64,000 bases of DNA from Baylisascaris procyonis (lineage: Eukaryota > Nematoda > Chromadorea > Rhabditida > Ascarididae), in contig JAZARR010000212.1 of the NCBI GenBank assembly GCA_037389465.1, forward strand, positions 124,001 to 188,000, in the 5' to 3' direction. Positions 50,106-63,786 of the stretch are shown here, in pieces. The stretch's first letter is position 1. The number at the start of each line of letters is the position of its first letter. The notes under the pieces were generated by a model that ran no database searches, was not told the DNA's origin, and saw only the letters and a list, made by a program, of their open reading frames with translations. A program made the translations under genes and the position numbers.

Positions 50106-51460
50106 ATGATGCATGATGTTGCTGTGACGGTTGGCTCAACTCCGCAAAATGTCAAAATTTGTTCAGAGTTCTAATTTCGAGATGAACTATCTAAGCAGTG
50201 AACCAAAGGGTGCTGCACGTTACTTGACAAGAAATTTCGAACGATTGGGGTCTCTTCAAAAATGTCCTTATTGGTTACTAGTATGCTGTAAGCTTATTAG
50301 AGTTAGAAGATAGTATAACAAAAACATATAGAGAATTTACAGGGAAAGGAAACTGATTGTGCAAAAAAACATCGCAGAAGAATTAATATTTCAAGCAAAA
50401 ATTTTTAAGTGACAGGTTGAGGATGTCAATCAATATTTCTTTGGATGGAGAATGCAATATGAGGTATTTGATGACTGGTGGACCACCCAAGAATATTTGT
50501 TATCAAAATTCGTTGATGACAAAAGAACATTTGTTGTTTATGCGTTCGTTGTGCAAATGAAATGTTGAAGCATTATTCCCACATTGTATTTATATGAGCA
50601 ACAATATGAATTTTTATTCATATGCATCTTCACTGCAAAAGAGGTCATTATTATCAACGAGCAAAATAAACGCTTAAAGGAGGAACCGTTTAATAGAAGA
50701 CTGCAGTCATAGAATACTTTTTTTTGTTTTGAAACCTATAAATGAAGCGCCTTGAATAATATTTCTCGATGGCGTAATAAGTTTGCTCTTCACTACTGAT
50801 GATGGACAAGGGTCATCAACTAGTGCCTCGATGAGAACCCATAGAAAAAAAAAGAGCTCTAAAGATGCCAGTGATCACTGAGTTCAGGTAGTTTAAAAAA
50901 AAATTAAATTGCTGTAAAGTTGCGGGATTGTTCAAATATTGCGTTCTATGTACTATTTTGCTAATTTGCATACGATATACAAATTTACATACGAAATTGA
51001 CGTGCGTTCCTCTGATTGAGGCAGCTTTCGAGAGAACTGCAATAAAGACCTAACTAGTGTTGTCAGGTTGCTTAGACTTTTGAGGAGGTAAGAATATTGA
51101 GAGTGATGCATATTCGTTCTTTTTTTTCGCACCAATAATAACCTCATTGAATTGTACGTCGGTTTGAAGCCGGATATGTTGCATATTTGAAGATCGGCTT
51201 CAGAGATATTCTCTTCTCTCTTCATTCACTCTCTCTCATACCCTCTCTCCCCACTGTACTTTTTCTCTGTTCCTTTCTCTTCCTCTCACTGCGCGACTTG
51301 TACAACAAACTATGTTCAAAATGAGCAGCCAACGAATTTCAGTAGTTATTTTAATTGGGTGAAATCCACTAAAGAAATAGCATTTCGGAGGGATTGATTT
51401 GCACTTCACATTTTTCACTTATTCGAACTTTTCTTGTAATAAAATAACGGTTTTGAACAG

Positions 51461-51836
51461 ATGAAATCCATTCCATTAGCGGGGATTGTCGATCAAATCA
51501 CGCTCATTTCACCTGCTCAACAACCAGGACAATTCCATATGACGGTATGCAATCTACGCTTCTACGTCGAACCTTCGTCTGATGTCGACTTATTAAGTTT
51601 ATAGGGATCACCGGACTGATATGATTTATACGAATTGTTATTTGAAAGAGTTGAATGATGAAGTTTTACCACTTCCCTTCCTTGGGACTTAGAAGCAAAC
51701 GGTTTCAGGCTTTAGCAAATTATAGGAAATGTTCGCTTGTGCTGTCGCAGAATTCAATGAAAATGATTTCAAGAAAAATTCACGAAGATTTCAAAAATCT
51801 TATGACTACCTGGACTCTACGGAGAAAGACTTTTAA
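51461..51836 (+). CDS. Two unassigned exon-like segments, possible 3' end of a gene
   Basis: Segment 51461-51544 is flanked by TTTTGAACAG and GTATGC. Segment 51751-51836 follows GCTGTCGCAG and ends at TAA. In one frame the two join in phase, giving TCSTTRTIPYDEFNENDFKK and then SYDYLDSTEKDF and a stop. In another frame the first segment reads MKSIPLAGIVDQITLISPAQ with an ATG right at the acceptor, but then it runs into a different frame of the second. I do not recognise either. They could be 3' exons of ngp-1, a small separate gene or chance. They lie tail-to-tail with the GPI-anchored protein gene, 366 bases from its stop. Confidence 0.3.
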
Positions 51837-52202
51837 ACAAATCATCATCTACTTTAAATATGACTTATATCAGCCATGTGCGTTTCAACGAAATACCATT
51901 TTCCTTCATCTTGCAGTAGGTGAAGTAGGCGGGACTTGAACGATAATTGCCACTTGAGGAATTGCTCAAAATCTCCAATTATGCAAATCTAATATTCCGT
52001 TAAGCTGGTTCCGATGTAAGAACCGACTGACTTATGAAATGAATATTTCGTTGGCTGCTCTATAGTGTTCATACAAACTAAGTTATAATTGAAACATTTG
52101 ATGAGTATTTTTACATAAACAAATGTAAACGGACGATTGCTCGAGCTCTATCGCAATTTCCATCTTTCTTCATATCTCTATTTACAAAGGCAATAGTAAT
52201 TC
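51837..52202. other. Convergent intergenic gap
   Basis: This is the short space between the plus-strand exon-like segments and the minus-strand stop at 52203. It should contain the 3' UTR of the GPI-anchored protein gene. No other feature seen. Confidence 0.4.
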
Positions 52203-55200
52203 TTAAAAGGCAAATAGAAGCATTAAGGCGATAAGCGCAAATCCAACTGAAGTCGATTTCACTGCGCCGTTCGTCTGAAAAATCAAAATAATACTTGCCT
52301 AAAATGTTGCAGTCATTTTCTTTTTAGTAACCGAAAAACGTTTGAAGCTTTAGTGCTGTGAAGACATATTTATTGTGGAAATGATGCTTTATTATTAACG
52401 ATTTGTTTCTTGCGATCATTCAAAGCTACTGCTCCATTCGTAATTACAATTTTTTAAACGATACTTAAAAACAATATCCTTAAATGAAATCCGAACTTCC
52501 ATTCTTCCATACTTTAATTTATGCTTCATCACTATAAAAAGATGCCATTCGTTTCTTGTTGTGCAACTAATTCCACCATCCCTCACTAATTCCGCTTTGG
52601 CATTTATGAAGTATTTAATGTTAACTGCTTCGCTAAGCGAATATATTTGTGTACATACTGAAGATTATATATAAAACGATATGTCACGTTTAAGCATATT
52701 TTCGGTGATATAATTGTCTTATAGATTCGAGCGTTGTTTTGCATCGACCCCGTCACCTTTCGCACATTTGCACAAAAATTTTATAGTAATGATTTTAATT
52801 GTCGTTCGACGCTTGCAAAATTGTGATCGTTACATAGCACATTAGAATTTGATCACTTCAAAATTGAAGGTTGTTCACTATGACTTTGTTTATTCGAAAC
52901 ATTAGCAAATAAAATCATCTCATCAAAAAGTTTTGGTAGCAATAAATGACCTCATCCGAATTCCACAAAAATTACGCTCATATTTTTCAAATCCAAAAGA
53001 GCCGACTTCAGGATTTTCAATGACGATAGCAATGAATTGGAAATTTAAAAATTCGATCTTTTTTGTTTCATCTACCAGATCAATGTGCGCTTCACGTCAT
53101 AAATTTTATGCTTCCGCATTATACAAATGACATTGAGAAAAATGCCTAAATTGAAAGCTGCACAAAAGATTTGATGTATGTTTTGGGGAATTTGTGAAAA
53201 TATTGTGAGGTTTTAATACGTCTTATAATAATTCGATTTGTGATGTGTTCTTAATAGTTTATCGATTTAGTAAAGTATGAAATGATCACATTATTCATCT
53301 CAAGAAGGAATTAAATAAACTGCGCAATGCTCGAGAATTGCTTTCTGACTGGGTTCTCATAAATAAACTCATAAAGAAACTCATAAAAATCCAGTGAACA
53401 ATAACCTTTTGCTGTTGCGCTTCATGATGTTCATCACGTACTTCATTATTCGCTATTTCCGATTCATCATTGACGATCATAATTGTGCGCTCCGCCTCGT
53501 TCGAGCTTGTTGCCATTGCAATGTCATGAACCCCCTCAGTTGGCATATTCTCAGCCACCTGTAATGTTTATTACTGTTTTTGATGCGATCCCAATGGAAG
53601 ATGCTACTCTTAACGATTCGAATGAAAAACTCACAGATGGTAAATATATTTCTCTTGTTTATACAATTGAGACCAGCTTTAAATCCCATTTTTTTGGTAA
53701 ATGACGTTCCGGAAAGACTGTTGCTGTTTCTGAGAACGGTTCATACAACTGAACGCTTCCATTGGGTAGCATTTATTGAGCTACCGATGGAACAAGTTCA
53801 ACTTTATTCTTTAAATTTGAAGTGCTCAATAAAATAGGTAAACATTTTAATTTCTCCGGTTAAACCTGTAAAGTTTGACAGCCTTACTTGATATTACAAG
53901 GTCTAGTTGCAGAAATCGTAAACTCCAGAAAGGCTGAGCCATTTATGATGCCGTGAGCCAATTAATGAATTTCTTTTGCAACGGCAGTATTCTCTTTTTA
54001 TGGTTCAAATAGTTGCGATCGTAGTTGATTGTGGTGGTCGATTATTACTCGTTTGGGTTATGCGCTTGTTTTTGTCTCACTGGAGTTTAACTCATAAAAT
54101 TTTTGGCAATAGGTGAAGTGACGAGAGGGCACTGTGAGCGTCCCTTACAATCCGAAATAGAATCGGTTTCAGCGTGTGGCGAATGTTACCCGGATCTGAG
54201 AGACTTTCTCTCCCTTTCTTACTTTTATTTGATCTGGTTCTCCTATTTCCGTGGGTCCTCGAGTCCCTCCCCCTCCTCTTCTTCATATTTTTAAACTCTT
54301 ATTTCGCCTTCCAGATCACCTAAACGTAATCTAAAAACACATTCTGTTCAGAGCGTTAAATTCAATTGCAAGCGTCGAGCATTTTTGTGAGGGTTGAACA
54401 GTGAGGGTTGCTTGGACTGTAAGATTTGCTTTTGCTTGGTTTCTTCTGTCTACTTTTTGAAAGTATTCACCTTTTGTGTAGTGATGGCCATTGTTGTGTC
54501 GGCAGTTGTACTTTCGGTGGCCTTGAAATCGGACATAGTGCTTGATGGCCACTGCTGCTCGAACTCTGGCGTCTTGCTACTTGGCATAGGCTCATTCGGC
54601 TCATCCACCTCAGGAATGTGCTCCACATTCGATTGATTTGGCACCGGCTGCATATAAGCTCGTCACAAATTCTCATGGATGATTCTTTTACAATCATGAA
54701 TAGGACTTATACTAGAACTTGTTTTCTTAGAGCGGTAGCCTGCTATTCGCTCTCTGCTGTCTCTTGTAACAAGATCAGCTACGATATCGAAAAGAGCTTT
54801 TTTATTAATAAAGTATTCAAGGCTGTTAACTGATCTATTATTGAGGAATCTTAATCGTTTCAATTTCACGAACAATAACGCTACCTTCACGTCGATAATA
54901 ATTCTAACAATGGTATATTTTCGCTCAAAATGAGGAAAATTTCAAGCACCCTCTGAGTCCCCTATGGCGATTTTCCATCTTTCAACAACATACATATTGT
55001 CTCTTAGTAACGCTTCACCTAAACATTATGCGACAGCATTGCTTCACGTTTAATTCGCTTCATAAGGTTGCATTTGGAATATGCACTGATGGCAATGTTG
55101 TCGTCCAGTAGCTTCAGTCCCTACGTTTGCGTCTTTGTGAAATCTTCGACATCATCATTCACGTTGATTCAACTATTTCGAAGGGTGGCAAACATTTACA

Positions 55201-58200
55201 TAAAGAAACTAAATAATTTGGTTGCACTTTACATCGATTGAATTTGCGTTTTTTGTCCAACAGGCCACAGAGAAACAGATATTTTACAGCTAATTTGTAG
55301 TAACTGTTGGGCAGTTGCACGACGAGGGCATTATTCCGCAAATTCTTTTCTTTACAGATGATTTTACGAAATTAGTCGGTGAGGTGGCACAACGCAAGAA
55401 TGCATATCGTTCCATTTCCTCTGGCGCGTTACTCGATCTGTCGTCTAAAGCACAACTTTATCGTGTTTAGAATGTGAGACCGGGCGAATATTGTGAGAAT
55501 ATGAGGAAGCGGGGGCAATACAGCTGTTACTTGCCAACCTGAATTTGGATCTGCACTGGCGTTTCGGGTTGCGCAATCGCAGTGACAATCTCGTGGGATA
55601 CATCTTCTTTTGCTGGCCCGAATGAAGGTGGGCCAATGGGGATCTCTGGCTCGTTAACAGGTTCGAAAACGAACGCATTGGTCGTTGTTTCGACCGATGA
55701 GCCCGTCGTTACATGCTGCAGTTTGTTTGTTTAACCATCGTTAGGATACAGCTAAAGCCACGTTGGTGGTCCGATCATTCCAAAAAAACCAGTCATGCAA
55801 GCAAGCAAAACGTTTCTTCTAAGCCTCATTTTAAAGGTCGTGTATCGATTCTAAGAGTAAAGTTTTTAAAGTATGGAGATTTTTTTATGGAATTTCTCGT
55901 CATGGCTGCATTTCTTGTGCACTTCCTCAATAAAGTTGAGGTTTCTTTTGTTTCTGAATGAGTGGTTTGTTTGCGTGTGGTTTATCGAGTTGTTCTTTCA
56001 TCTTTTCTGGCGACTTTCAACCAAAAAAGAAATCAGTGCAGGAAGCAAACAATCCCAAGAAATATTTGCGCAGTAGATGCTGAGAATGGTGAGAGAAGAC
56101 GCGTTGAGACTTGTGTTTTGCGGTTTTTGTCGTAGTCTAATTGGATAATCGTTTCATTCACATTGCTTGCTGCATTGTCAGAAATTTTTTTGGCCCTATG
56201 AGAGCGCTACACAGTGCTTTTTGCTGCCTTCACTTACAGCTAGCATGAAGATACTTGGGCATTTCATTGTTCAAAGGAGGGGAGAATTTCGAGCAGACAT
56301 TACAGTTGGCCTAATTTTTCCATGAAACGGGCATATTCCATGTGACTTTGAACAGAGTTTCTCTTGGAGAGGGCAGTTAGGTGGAGAGGTGAACATAAGT
56401 TTTCATAATGGTTTAGGGAATTTGAATGAGTTGAGATTGAAGGCGTTTTATTATTGTCGGAGTGGGAATTATTGTAATCGTCAGAATTATGCAAGAGAGG
56501 TATCTTGCAAAGTCCGAGCGGAATGCAACTCTTACCCACTGAAAATTCGCTTAAAAATTTTTCACCGCTAATTGTTTCAAAATATTTGTGCAGCGGAAAT
56601 TCCATAGCTTCAGCTTGTTTTTTTGTTGCTTATCTATGTTTTTGCTTGTTGATGAGCACTCAAACTGTCATAGAAACAAACACTAGATGGCATTGGTGTC
56701 AGGCTTAGGAACTTTCCAAAACAAACTCCATCAAAAAGTTGCAAAAATCGGAAACTAAAACTCTTTTGTAAGCAAAAGTCCATTCGTTAAAGAAGTAAAT
56801 ACCTCAGTGAAGAATCCGTCGGCTGGGATGGGACGTTGTGTGCCGCTAGTTTCAATCTCAAGCTCGACGATACGAGTGCTAACTCTATCGGGTATAGTGT
56901 CGACTGCGACGGTCGCCCAGATACCACCCTAATAAAGACAATAGCTTATATCAATAAACAAACATTATAAAAGCAATAAAAGCAATAAAACTAAGCAATA
57001 AAAACAAAAACAAAACAATAACTACTCAAGTAATGGGTTCACTTAAAGTATTTTTAATAGTATTATCAAATTTCACCTAAATTCCCCCCATACATCAGTT
57101 AAAATTATCATAAATTGTGCAACCTGTTTGGCACTTTGTACCGAACGCAGCGCTACTAGGTGCAAATACGATCGGCATGATTTATGTGTAACAATACATG
57201 AAAGCACACCAGGCTCATACTCCCCCCCTCCTCCCCCCCCCCACAAATAGTTCTGACCTGAAACAAGCTATAACGTATTATAGGAAATGGGCTCTCCTCT
57301 CTGTCTAGCCTTCTTCCCGCCTTCTTCGCCTTTCCAACACCGTCTGAGAATGTAACTCTTTTATGTTTTCTTCTCCGAGAATCTCCATTCACACATTTTT
57401 TTGGGAATATCTCTCTTCTGGCTAATTTGGCAAAATCTAGTGATCTCCACCAATACGCCTCATAGGCCTTTACGAATCTATTTCTTGGAGCCCATTCCTC
57501 TCTCTTCGTTGCTTCCTAAACATTCTCGTCTCAAAAAATCGCTTAGTGTATAATATTGTTGTTCGAGTAACCGCAGCAACAACCATTCTTTCTCACTTTT
57601 CAGCTCTGTAATCATATCCTAATGCCTTTGTGAGATCTTGCGTTATATACTGTTGCAGGAGTGCGACGCTTCCATACTTGTTAAATCAAAGAAGGACGAA
57701 GAGGCTTTTCTCCGTTTAATTCCACCTATTTTTCTTCCGTCAGAATTATGCGTGCCACTTAATAACAGTAACTGACTTTCTGTAACGGCTTGTTGGAACT
57801 GTGCAAGTGCCACTCTTTAATATAGATATTTCACCTGTGATACACCTGCCCCTACTCAGCGAGGATCAGGCAAGGCGTTTAATTGCTCACCATGCTTCGT
57901 TTCTGTGGACTAGATATGTGAACATATGTTGAAGTGTAGGTAAAAGTGGTGCACCCTCAAAGCCAACAGACACGATAACGTATTCGCATAGTAAAATACA
58001 AAATTCGGCAAACCGGTTGACTCTTGGGTGACGATGTCGTCGGCATGTTGAAGTCTTCAACGGAAGCTGTTTCGGTGACCATCTCAGATCCAAGTTCTTC
58101 TTCATGTTCCGCGAACATCTAAACAGTTTGCTGTGATTCTCAAAGAAACACCCAACGTTTTCATTAGAAAGAAAGAGCAAGAATAAAATACACCATTGCA

Positions 58201-61200
58201 GTGAATTTATCCAAAGTGCATAAAGAAAACTGAAGAGGAAACAGCCTCAGTGCACTAACCGTATCATATTTGACTGGATCGACGATATAAGCACATTCCT
58301 CAGGTAGTGCTTCAAGATAAATCTTAGCCAACTGTCCAGCAACTGGCGACGACGAGTTGTCAAGGTCGTTACGAAGGCGTTCATTAGCATCGAGAACTTG
58401 TTTAGCTCCAATATCCTCAAAAGAATATCAATCATGAGGGAAATATTAATTCTCCAATGCTCTCTGATATTAATTTTCATATTTTCGACTACAGAACATT
58501 TTAAAGAATATTTAGAGGACACATGAGTAAAGCAAAACTTTGGAAATACGAATCGAAATGAGAGATTCGTAGCCAAACTCTACCAGATATTAGATGTGTT
58601 ACCGCAACTATGGTGCGCATTTGGAGATTACTGGAACTCACTCTGAAGATATCGCCAGATCCAGCACATTTCTTGTTCGATTCGGCTATTGAACACTTCA
58701 CAGTACATTCGAGAGTTCTGCAACCACACTAATCAGTAAGAAGCCTATTTCGTTATGCCACGGAATTATATCGACTTACATATCAGCATCAACACGATCA
58801 CCGTTAAAAATGATTACGAGTATGCTAAAGAGGAAAAACTAAAGAAAGTTTTGGCATGTTACGCTATCATCAAGAATATACGAATAGCATATCAGTTAAG
58901 CCCAAAAAATTAACAGCATAAACGATATTCTCGTACGAATCGCTATCAAACTATAAAATCCTTCTTAAAGCCTCCTCATCCAATAAACACAGCAGAAGAA
59001 GGCAGGAAACAAAAGTAAAAAAAATCAAAAATCATATTTGCTTTCCGCCAAATAACGGTTGAGTAAAACTACTCGCAATGTTAATAAAGGTGTATTTTCT
59101 AGTATTTAGAAGATTGCTTCGGTTATTTTCGTTTGACATGACAACGTCACCGGTGGTGATAACAAACCTGCAAATTGGACTAATACTGTCGAAGAAGGCG
59201 AACGGATTAACAGCCGCCGATGGTGATGAGTCGAGCTGGATGGTCGCACCAGCCGCATGTCCGCACTCATTGGCACACTGGTTGACCGTCTCGGTGTCCT
59301 GTGACTGTATGCACTCCTTGACCAGCCGAAACTCTGTAATGTCCTTCATACCTTGGTAACCGCAAGCAAAGCATCTACTGTTTTTTTTTTTTTTTTTTTT
59401 TGGTGCAGGTAGCGAAAGATGGTGCATTATTTCGACGTCATCTACTTGTTTCGTTACTTTTCTACGTCTCACACAAATGGAGACATGTGCAAATTGCCTC
59501 ATGAATATGCCACTGATTGCGAATACTCTTCTTCTAAGGACATGTAATCGATACTGCAGCATAATACGTTTTAAGTATCGTAAGTTGTCAATCAACCGAA
59601 GAATATCATTTTCATCTATTTCCCTATTCAGCTACCATAAAGATGTTCGCGTCTTGGCATATCATGCGCACGGCGACAGATAAAAAAAAAGGAGACCGAA
59701 ACCGCAATGAGTTTTGCACTGAGACGCAGAAACGCCTGTAAAAAGGTTAGTCATCTAAACGACCATTTACAACGTTCATCATCTCCTAATCTTTTCCAAC
59801 GAATCTCCCAAAATAGACCCCTCAAATGGATCTGTTCGACAGCTGATATGGAGAAAGGTATATAATTTACCTTCAATTTTGCCTTTACAAATATATTCAC
59901 TGAGTGCTGCACGTCTCGCTAACTCGTCACGATCCGCTTCGCTGCATGATGCTGTGCATTTCACCAACTGCTCGTATGTACTATAAATAGAATTTTATTG
60001 ACACTATTCAGCTCTTGCGATCTTCGATCAAATAAATTATCAATTTTTGTGATTTTCTTTCGACTAATTACATTTTTTTGCACCCACTACTTATATTCTC
60101 ATAGTTTATGTTCTTAAAGATATTTTCTGCAATTTTAATACATTTAAATAATGCTATGATTTCTGATGAATTCAATTTTTTAAGGGATAAATAATTGCTC
60201 CTCAGAAGGCGTTTCACGCCTTTTAAAAACTAATATGAAATTTTAACGGAGAATTTAAAACATTTAAGTAATAATAATTCGAGTTTTTCGCTGATTCATT
60301 GCTTGCGAAGTGTATTTTCGTACATTATAACGCATACAAATATTTTGCAACATTTGCTATCGTTCATTTGTTCCTTCGCATCAAGAATCAAACAAAGAAA
60401 TTAAACTTTAAATAGCGGTGACTAATGCAAAGAAAAATCAGTGGGAAAAGCAGTTAGCATAGAAGCAAAACTGAATTAACCCGAATGTGCAATGAAGTTT
60501 TTGCTCTCAGGTCCTTCAGAAATTATGAAATGCTCTCAGGCGTGCTCTCCCTATTAACTAATGTGATTTTCATTACCTTCTTATTTTTGTTTGTCAATGC
60601 GAAATTGCATGTTTGAGGCAGTTCCCTTTAAAAACACGAAGAGTTGTGTGGTTAATTTGATTTCCCTTCCTCATAAACCAGTCTTTGATATCACAGTTAT
60701 TATTGTAACAGCGCCCTCTGCGAAGCGTTTCTTACAACAACAACCGCTCGCGAAGTTACACCTGCCACACAAGCATGAGCCGAATTACCCATGCCGGAAA
60801 TGGGAGCAAGAAGAGAGCGGAATGTTTTGGAGCACCGTTTTCAGCTATCTTCCATATATCTCTTTTTTTAAGTGGATAAGAATGTATGTGAGCATAAAGG
60901 TAGGTCATGGTGATGTCAACAACCTAACACCGCACTTCTGAGATATTGAACTATATTGTATGAATAATTATATACAGCAAGAGTTTACTACTTAAGAAAC
61001 CATCACTACTACTCCCAATAGCAAGTTGGCTGCAATGTTATTGTATTTCTAGATCCCAGAATGCCCTAGACGATTCAGTTCCCAGAAGGCATTTCCTAAA
61101 ATGTTTCAAATACTTGCTTATTTTTCTTGGACATCGTCGATTCGTGACACTTCATTTCGGAAGGAGTATAACCAAGTCAGAAGTTGTTGCCTACTACGAA

Positions 61201-62768
61201 GACCTGTTTTTTTGTTGTACGGTATGCTCATTGAATTCAACTTCTATGGAGTTGAGTTATACCAGAACCAGTCTAATTGAAAATGCATTAAAGGTAATAA
61301 ACCAATTTGCATTTAGTGGAATGAAGAGATTTTTTCCAGTTCTTCCGATGTCTTATTCAAAAAAATTGTTTCAAATTTCTAAGCAAAGATCTCCTCACTT
61401 TCTTTCTTTCTCACTCGGTTGATTTTCGAGTTATTTTCTTTGAGAGTTTTTATTTATAGTGTAATAGCAAAATTTAGACAGCTGAATTTCCTCAGTGTTT
61501 TAAATCTTTGCACCTTTTTCCACTTCTTCAATTCATTAATAGCGAACCCTTTCACAATGCTTTCTTTAAAAGCACTATTCATCCAATACCTTTAAAAATC
61601 AGATCCTATTTCTTCTCTTTTTGCCCTTCGGCCTTTTGCAATGTGGCTTTGATGGATGTGGATACAAAGCGGAACACTGGAACGTAAAAATTAATACTTA
61701 TTATTTTCGTTATTAAACTAGAAAAGGGAAGAGGGTCGTTGTTTAACAACACTGATACAAATGTACAACTCAGTAGCATAACTGCGACTTGAATAAGTGG
61801 AAGATGTTATGTTGTCATCATTTTTTTGAAGGTTTAAATACGTTTGCTTCTCTATTCACATGAATAGGCCATGCTAAGAATTTGATTATGGGTGTGATAA
61901 ATTCTATGAATAATAGGCAGAAGAACTATTATGAAGTTGCGGCAGTGGGTTAGTGAGTGAATCCGCACGAGAAAACGAAAAAGCAGTCTATGAGCAGCTG
62001 AGTTGACCAGCCAAAATTTCGTTATGTGTTGCCATCGAAAAAACTCGTTCGGAGGTATTTTTTTTCGTTCAACGAGTATAACAAATAGGCTGACATTTCA
62101 TTTTCCTCTCTATTTCCTCATTCACTGCCCTACTGATGTGATTGACTCCCTTCAGGAGACATTCAACATTTGTCACATTCCTTTCGTTGTTAGCTCAGTA
62201 AAAATTGGGCAGACCTAGAAATGTTGCAACAAACCGCTTCTCTGTGTAAGTATGTCAACTATTCTGCGAACTTTATTTAACTCATGAAGGAGACGAAGAG
62301 GGGACAGAGAGTCCGTTCCTGTCCTATTGATTTCTTTTAAGTTAAGGAAACAATATGACACGTTACGTATGAAAGACATAGATATTTATTGGAAGAGCAC
62401 ATTTTGCACACATCTATGAGGAAATATCTACGCCGTATCGGGTGAAAGTGTACAATCACATTGCTACTGTGCAAAAAGTTTATCGAGGCAAAGCGTATGC
62501 TTTGCTGAAAGGGGAGGGATAATACAATGGTGATGGCATAACAAGGAAGAGATATTCACTATTCACTAGCAGAATGTTTGTTGAGCTAGAATCGGTTACG
62601 TAAAAGGACGCAGCGAAAACGCAAAAAAATCGATTTTGAACAAATTAGCGGGCAGAGGAACTAGAAACGCATCGACAAACACTTCCACGTTGTAAAAACG
62701 GGTTTCTTACTCGCAATACGCACCAGTTTCTCGTATGTTATGTACACAGACAGAACACCATGCACGCA

Positions 62769-62821
<53 letters not shown>

Positions 62822-63786
62822 ATACCTACACACATACATACACAGATCTGCAATAATTGCAACGACCCACTATGGCAATGAACCCAATGTATGCAGCATC
62901 GAACCACGTCTTCTTTCTCTCATATTAGATGAGTTTGTTTATAAAGAGGTCGGTAAGCAAAAGTTTAGCTCAACTCTTTTGTCATTCGAAGAAAAGTTTC
63001 AGCAACATATCGCATTTTAGGAAATTCGGCTATAGAACAGTGGCATTAAGGTTTTATTGCTCTTTCGGATATTTAGCATAAATTCAGATCAATCAGAAAG
63101 CAATATTTTCTTGAGCACCTGTCTCATACTAAGAAAAAATGAGTAGTAATTCGTTACCAATGCGTGGGAGGGTGATGAATAAAGAGGCAATGCAATCAAA
63201 ACATGGATTTCATTGCTTTCTTTATGGATTCTAATTACTGTACGCTAATATGGAAACCAAAAGAAATTAGAAGCGCTTAGCAATGTGGTGCAACTGTTGG
63301 CATAGCTTGAATGGAAGAATCTTGTATCTTTAGTCTTCTATTAAAACAGCAGTAGCGTAATTGAAGCTTCGCTCCAGTGATAGAAGTTTACATATCGAAA
63401 TTCAGCTTCATCTTTGCAATGCAAACTTAAATTAAAACATTAGAGTCCATTGTTGATTGTTGCCAAATGTCGTTGTATTTGAAGGATTATGGCTGGACTT
63501 GAGGTGGATAAGCGAATAACCTACCTGCAGAACTGTTCAATGTTGATGATTATCTTCTCAAAATTACGAAGATTACTTGCAGCGAATATCAACGAGCCAT
63601 CTTGGAGGCAGCCGTTCAAGCACGCGCTGCTCGTTGCGACAGCTGGCTGTTGTGGGATTTGAGCTGCAATATATGAAGATTCATTTGCATTCACTTATGA
63701 TGTTTACATTGTATAGTAGAAATAGCCTCACGCATTTCTGAAGCCTCAATGAAAAGACAGAAAGGAATCTCTGTATGACGCAAACG
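52203..63786 (-). CDS. Secreted cysteine-rich GPI-anchored protein, possibly CPG4-domain (5' end off window)
   Basis: Twelve minus-strand exons join in phase: 63786-63732, 63663-63525, 59980-59871, 59351-59168, 58717-58642, 58415-58260, 58118-58014, 56928-56803, 55715-55539, 54647-54471, 53558-53406 and 52274-52203 (509 residues plus a missing N-terminus). The N-terminal half has spaced Cys pairs: ACLNGCL, KCTASC, VNQCANEC, ECTVKC and NKKCAG. This pattern recalls the nematode CPG4 (chondroitin proteoglycan 4) family, a tentative call. The second half is acidic and Ser/Thr/Pro-rich, like a glycosylated stalk, with N-glycosylation sequons (DNSSSP, PNQSN). The last exon, TNGAVKSTSVGFALIALMLL then FAF and a stop, is a textbook GPI-attachment signal: small residues, polar spacer, hydrophobic end. 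No signal peptide was found; it probably lies upstream beyond 64000. The first exon is the least certain. Confidence 0.75.
56970..57018. repeat. Short AGCAATAAA tandem repeats and A-rich tail
   Basis: About three near-identical AGCAATAAA units followed by A-rich sequence, just upstream (gene sense) of the exon starting at 56928. AATAAA here is a repeat and not a supported poly(A) signal, since the gene continues downstream. Confidence 0.7.
62773..62819. repeat. (CA)n microsatellite
   Basis: An uninterrupted CA run of about 23 units, flanked by degenerate CA/CG/TA dinucleotides. It lies in the 3.5-kb intron of the GPI-anchored protein gene. Open frames across it on both strands are artefacts of the repeat. 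Confidence 0.97.

Larger units (their letters stand above)
46756..51460. other. Region after the last sure ngp-1 exon; candidate terminal exon only
   Basis: The region is AT-rich, with a 29-base T run at 49347-49375. It probably includes the last ngp-1 intron(s). The only piece I would single out is the basic open segment at 50006-50105. Other open frames here lack splice-site support or resemblance to known proteins. Confidence 0.4.

Noticed and set aside
56967..57018. AATAAA motifs as a polyadenylation signal
   Set aside because: They lie in a short tandem repeat within an intron of a gene whose exons continue downstream.
59078..59359. A 93-codon plus-strand gene
   Set aside because: It is antisense to the cysteine-rich exon 59351-59168, which has matching splice phases on the minus strand.
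62707..63020. Open frames rich in His/Thr or Cys/Val on both strands
   Set aside because: They are read from the (CA)n microsatellite and have no splice or family support.
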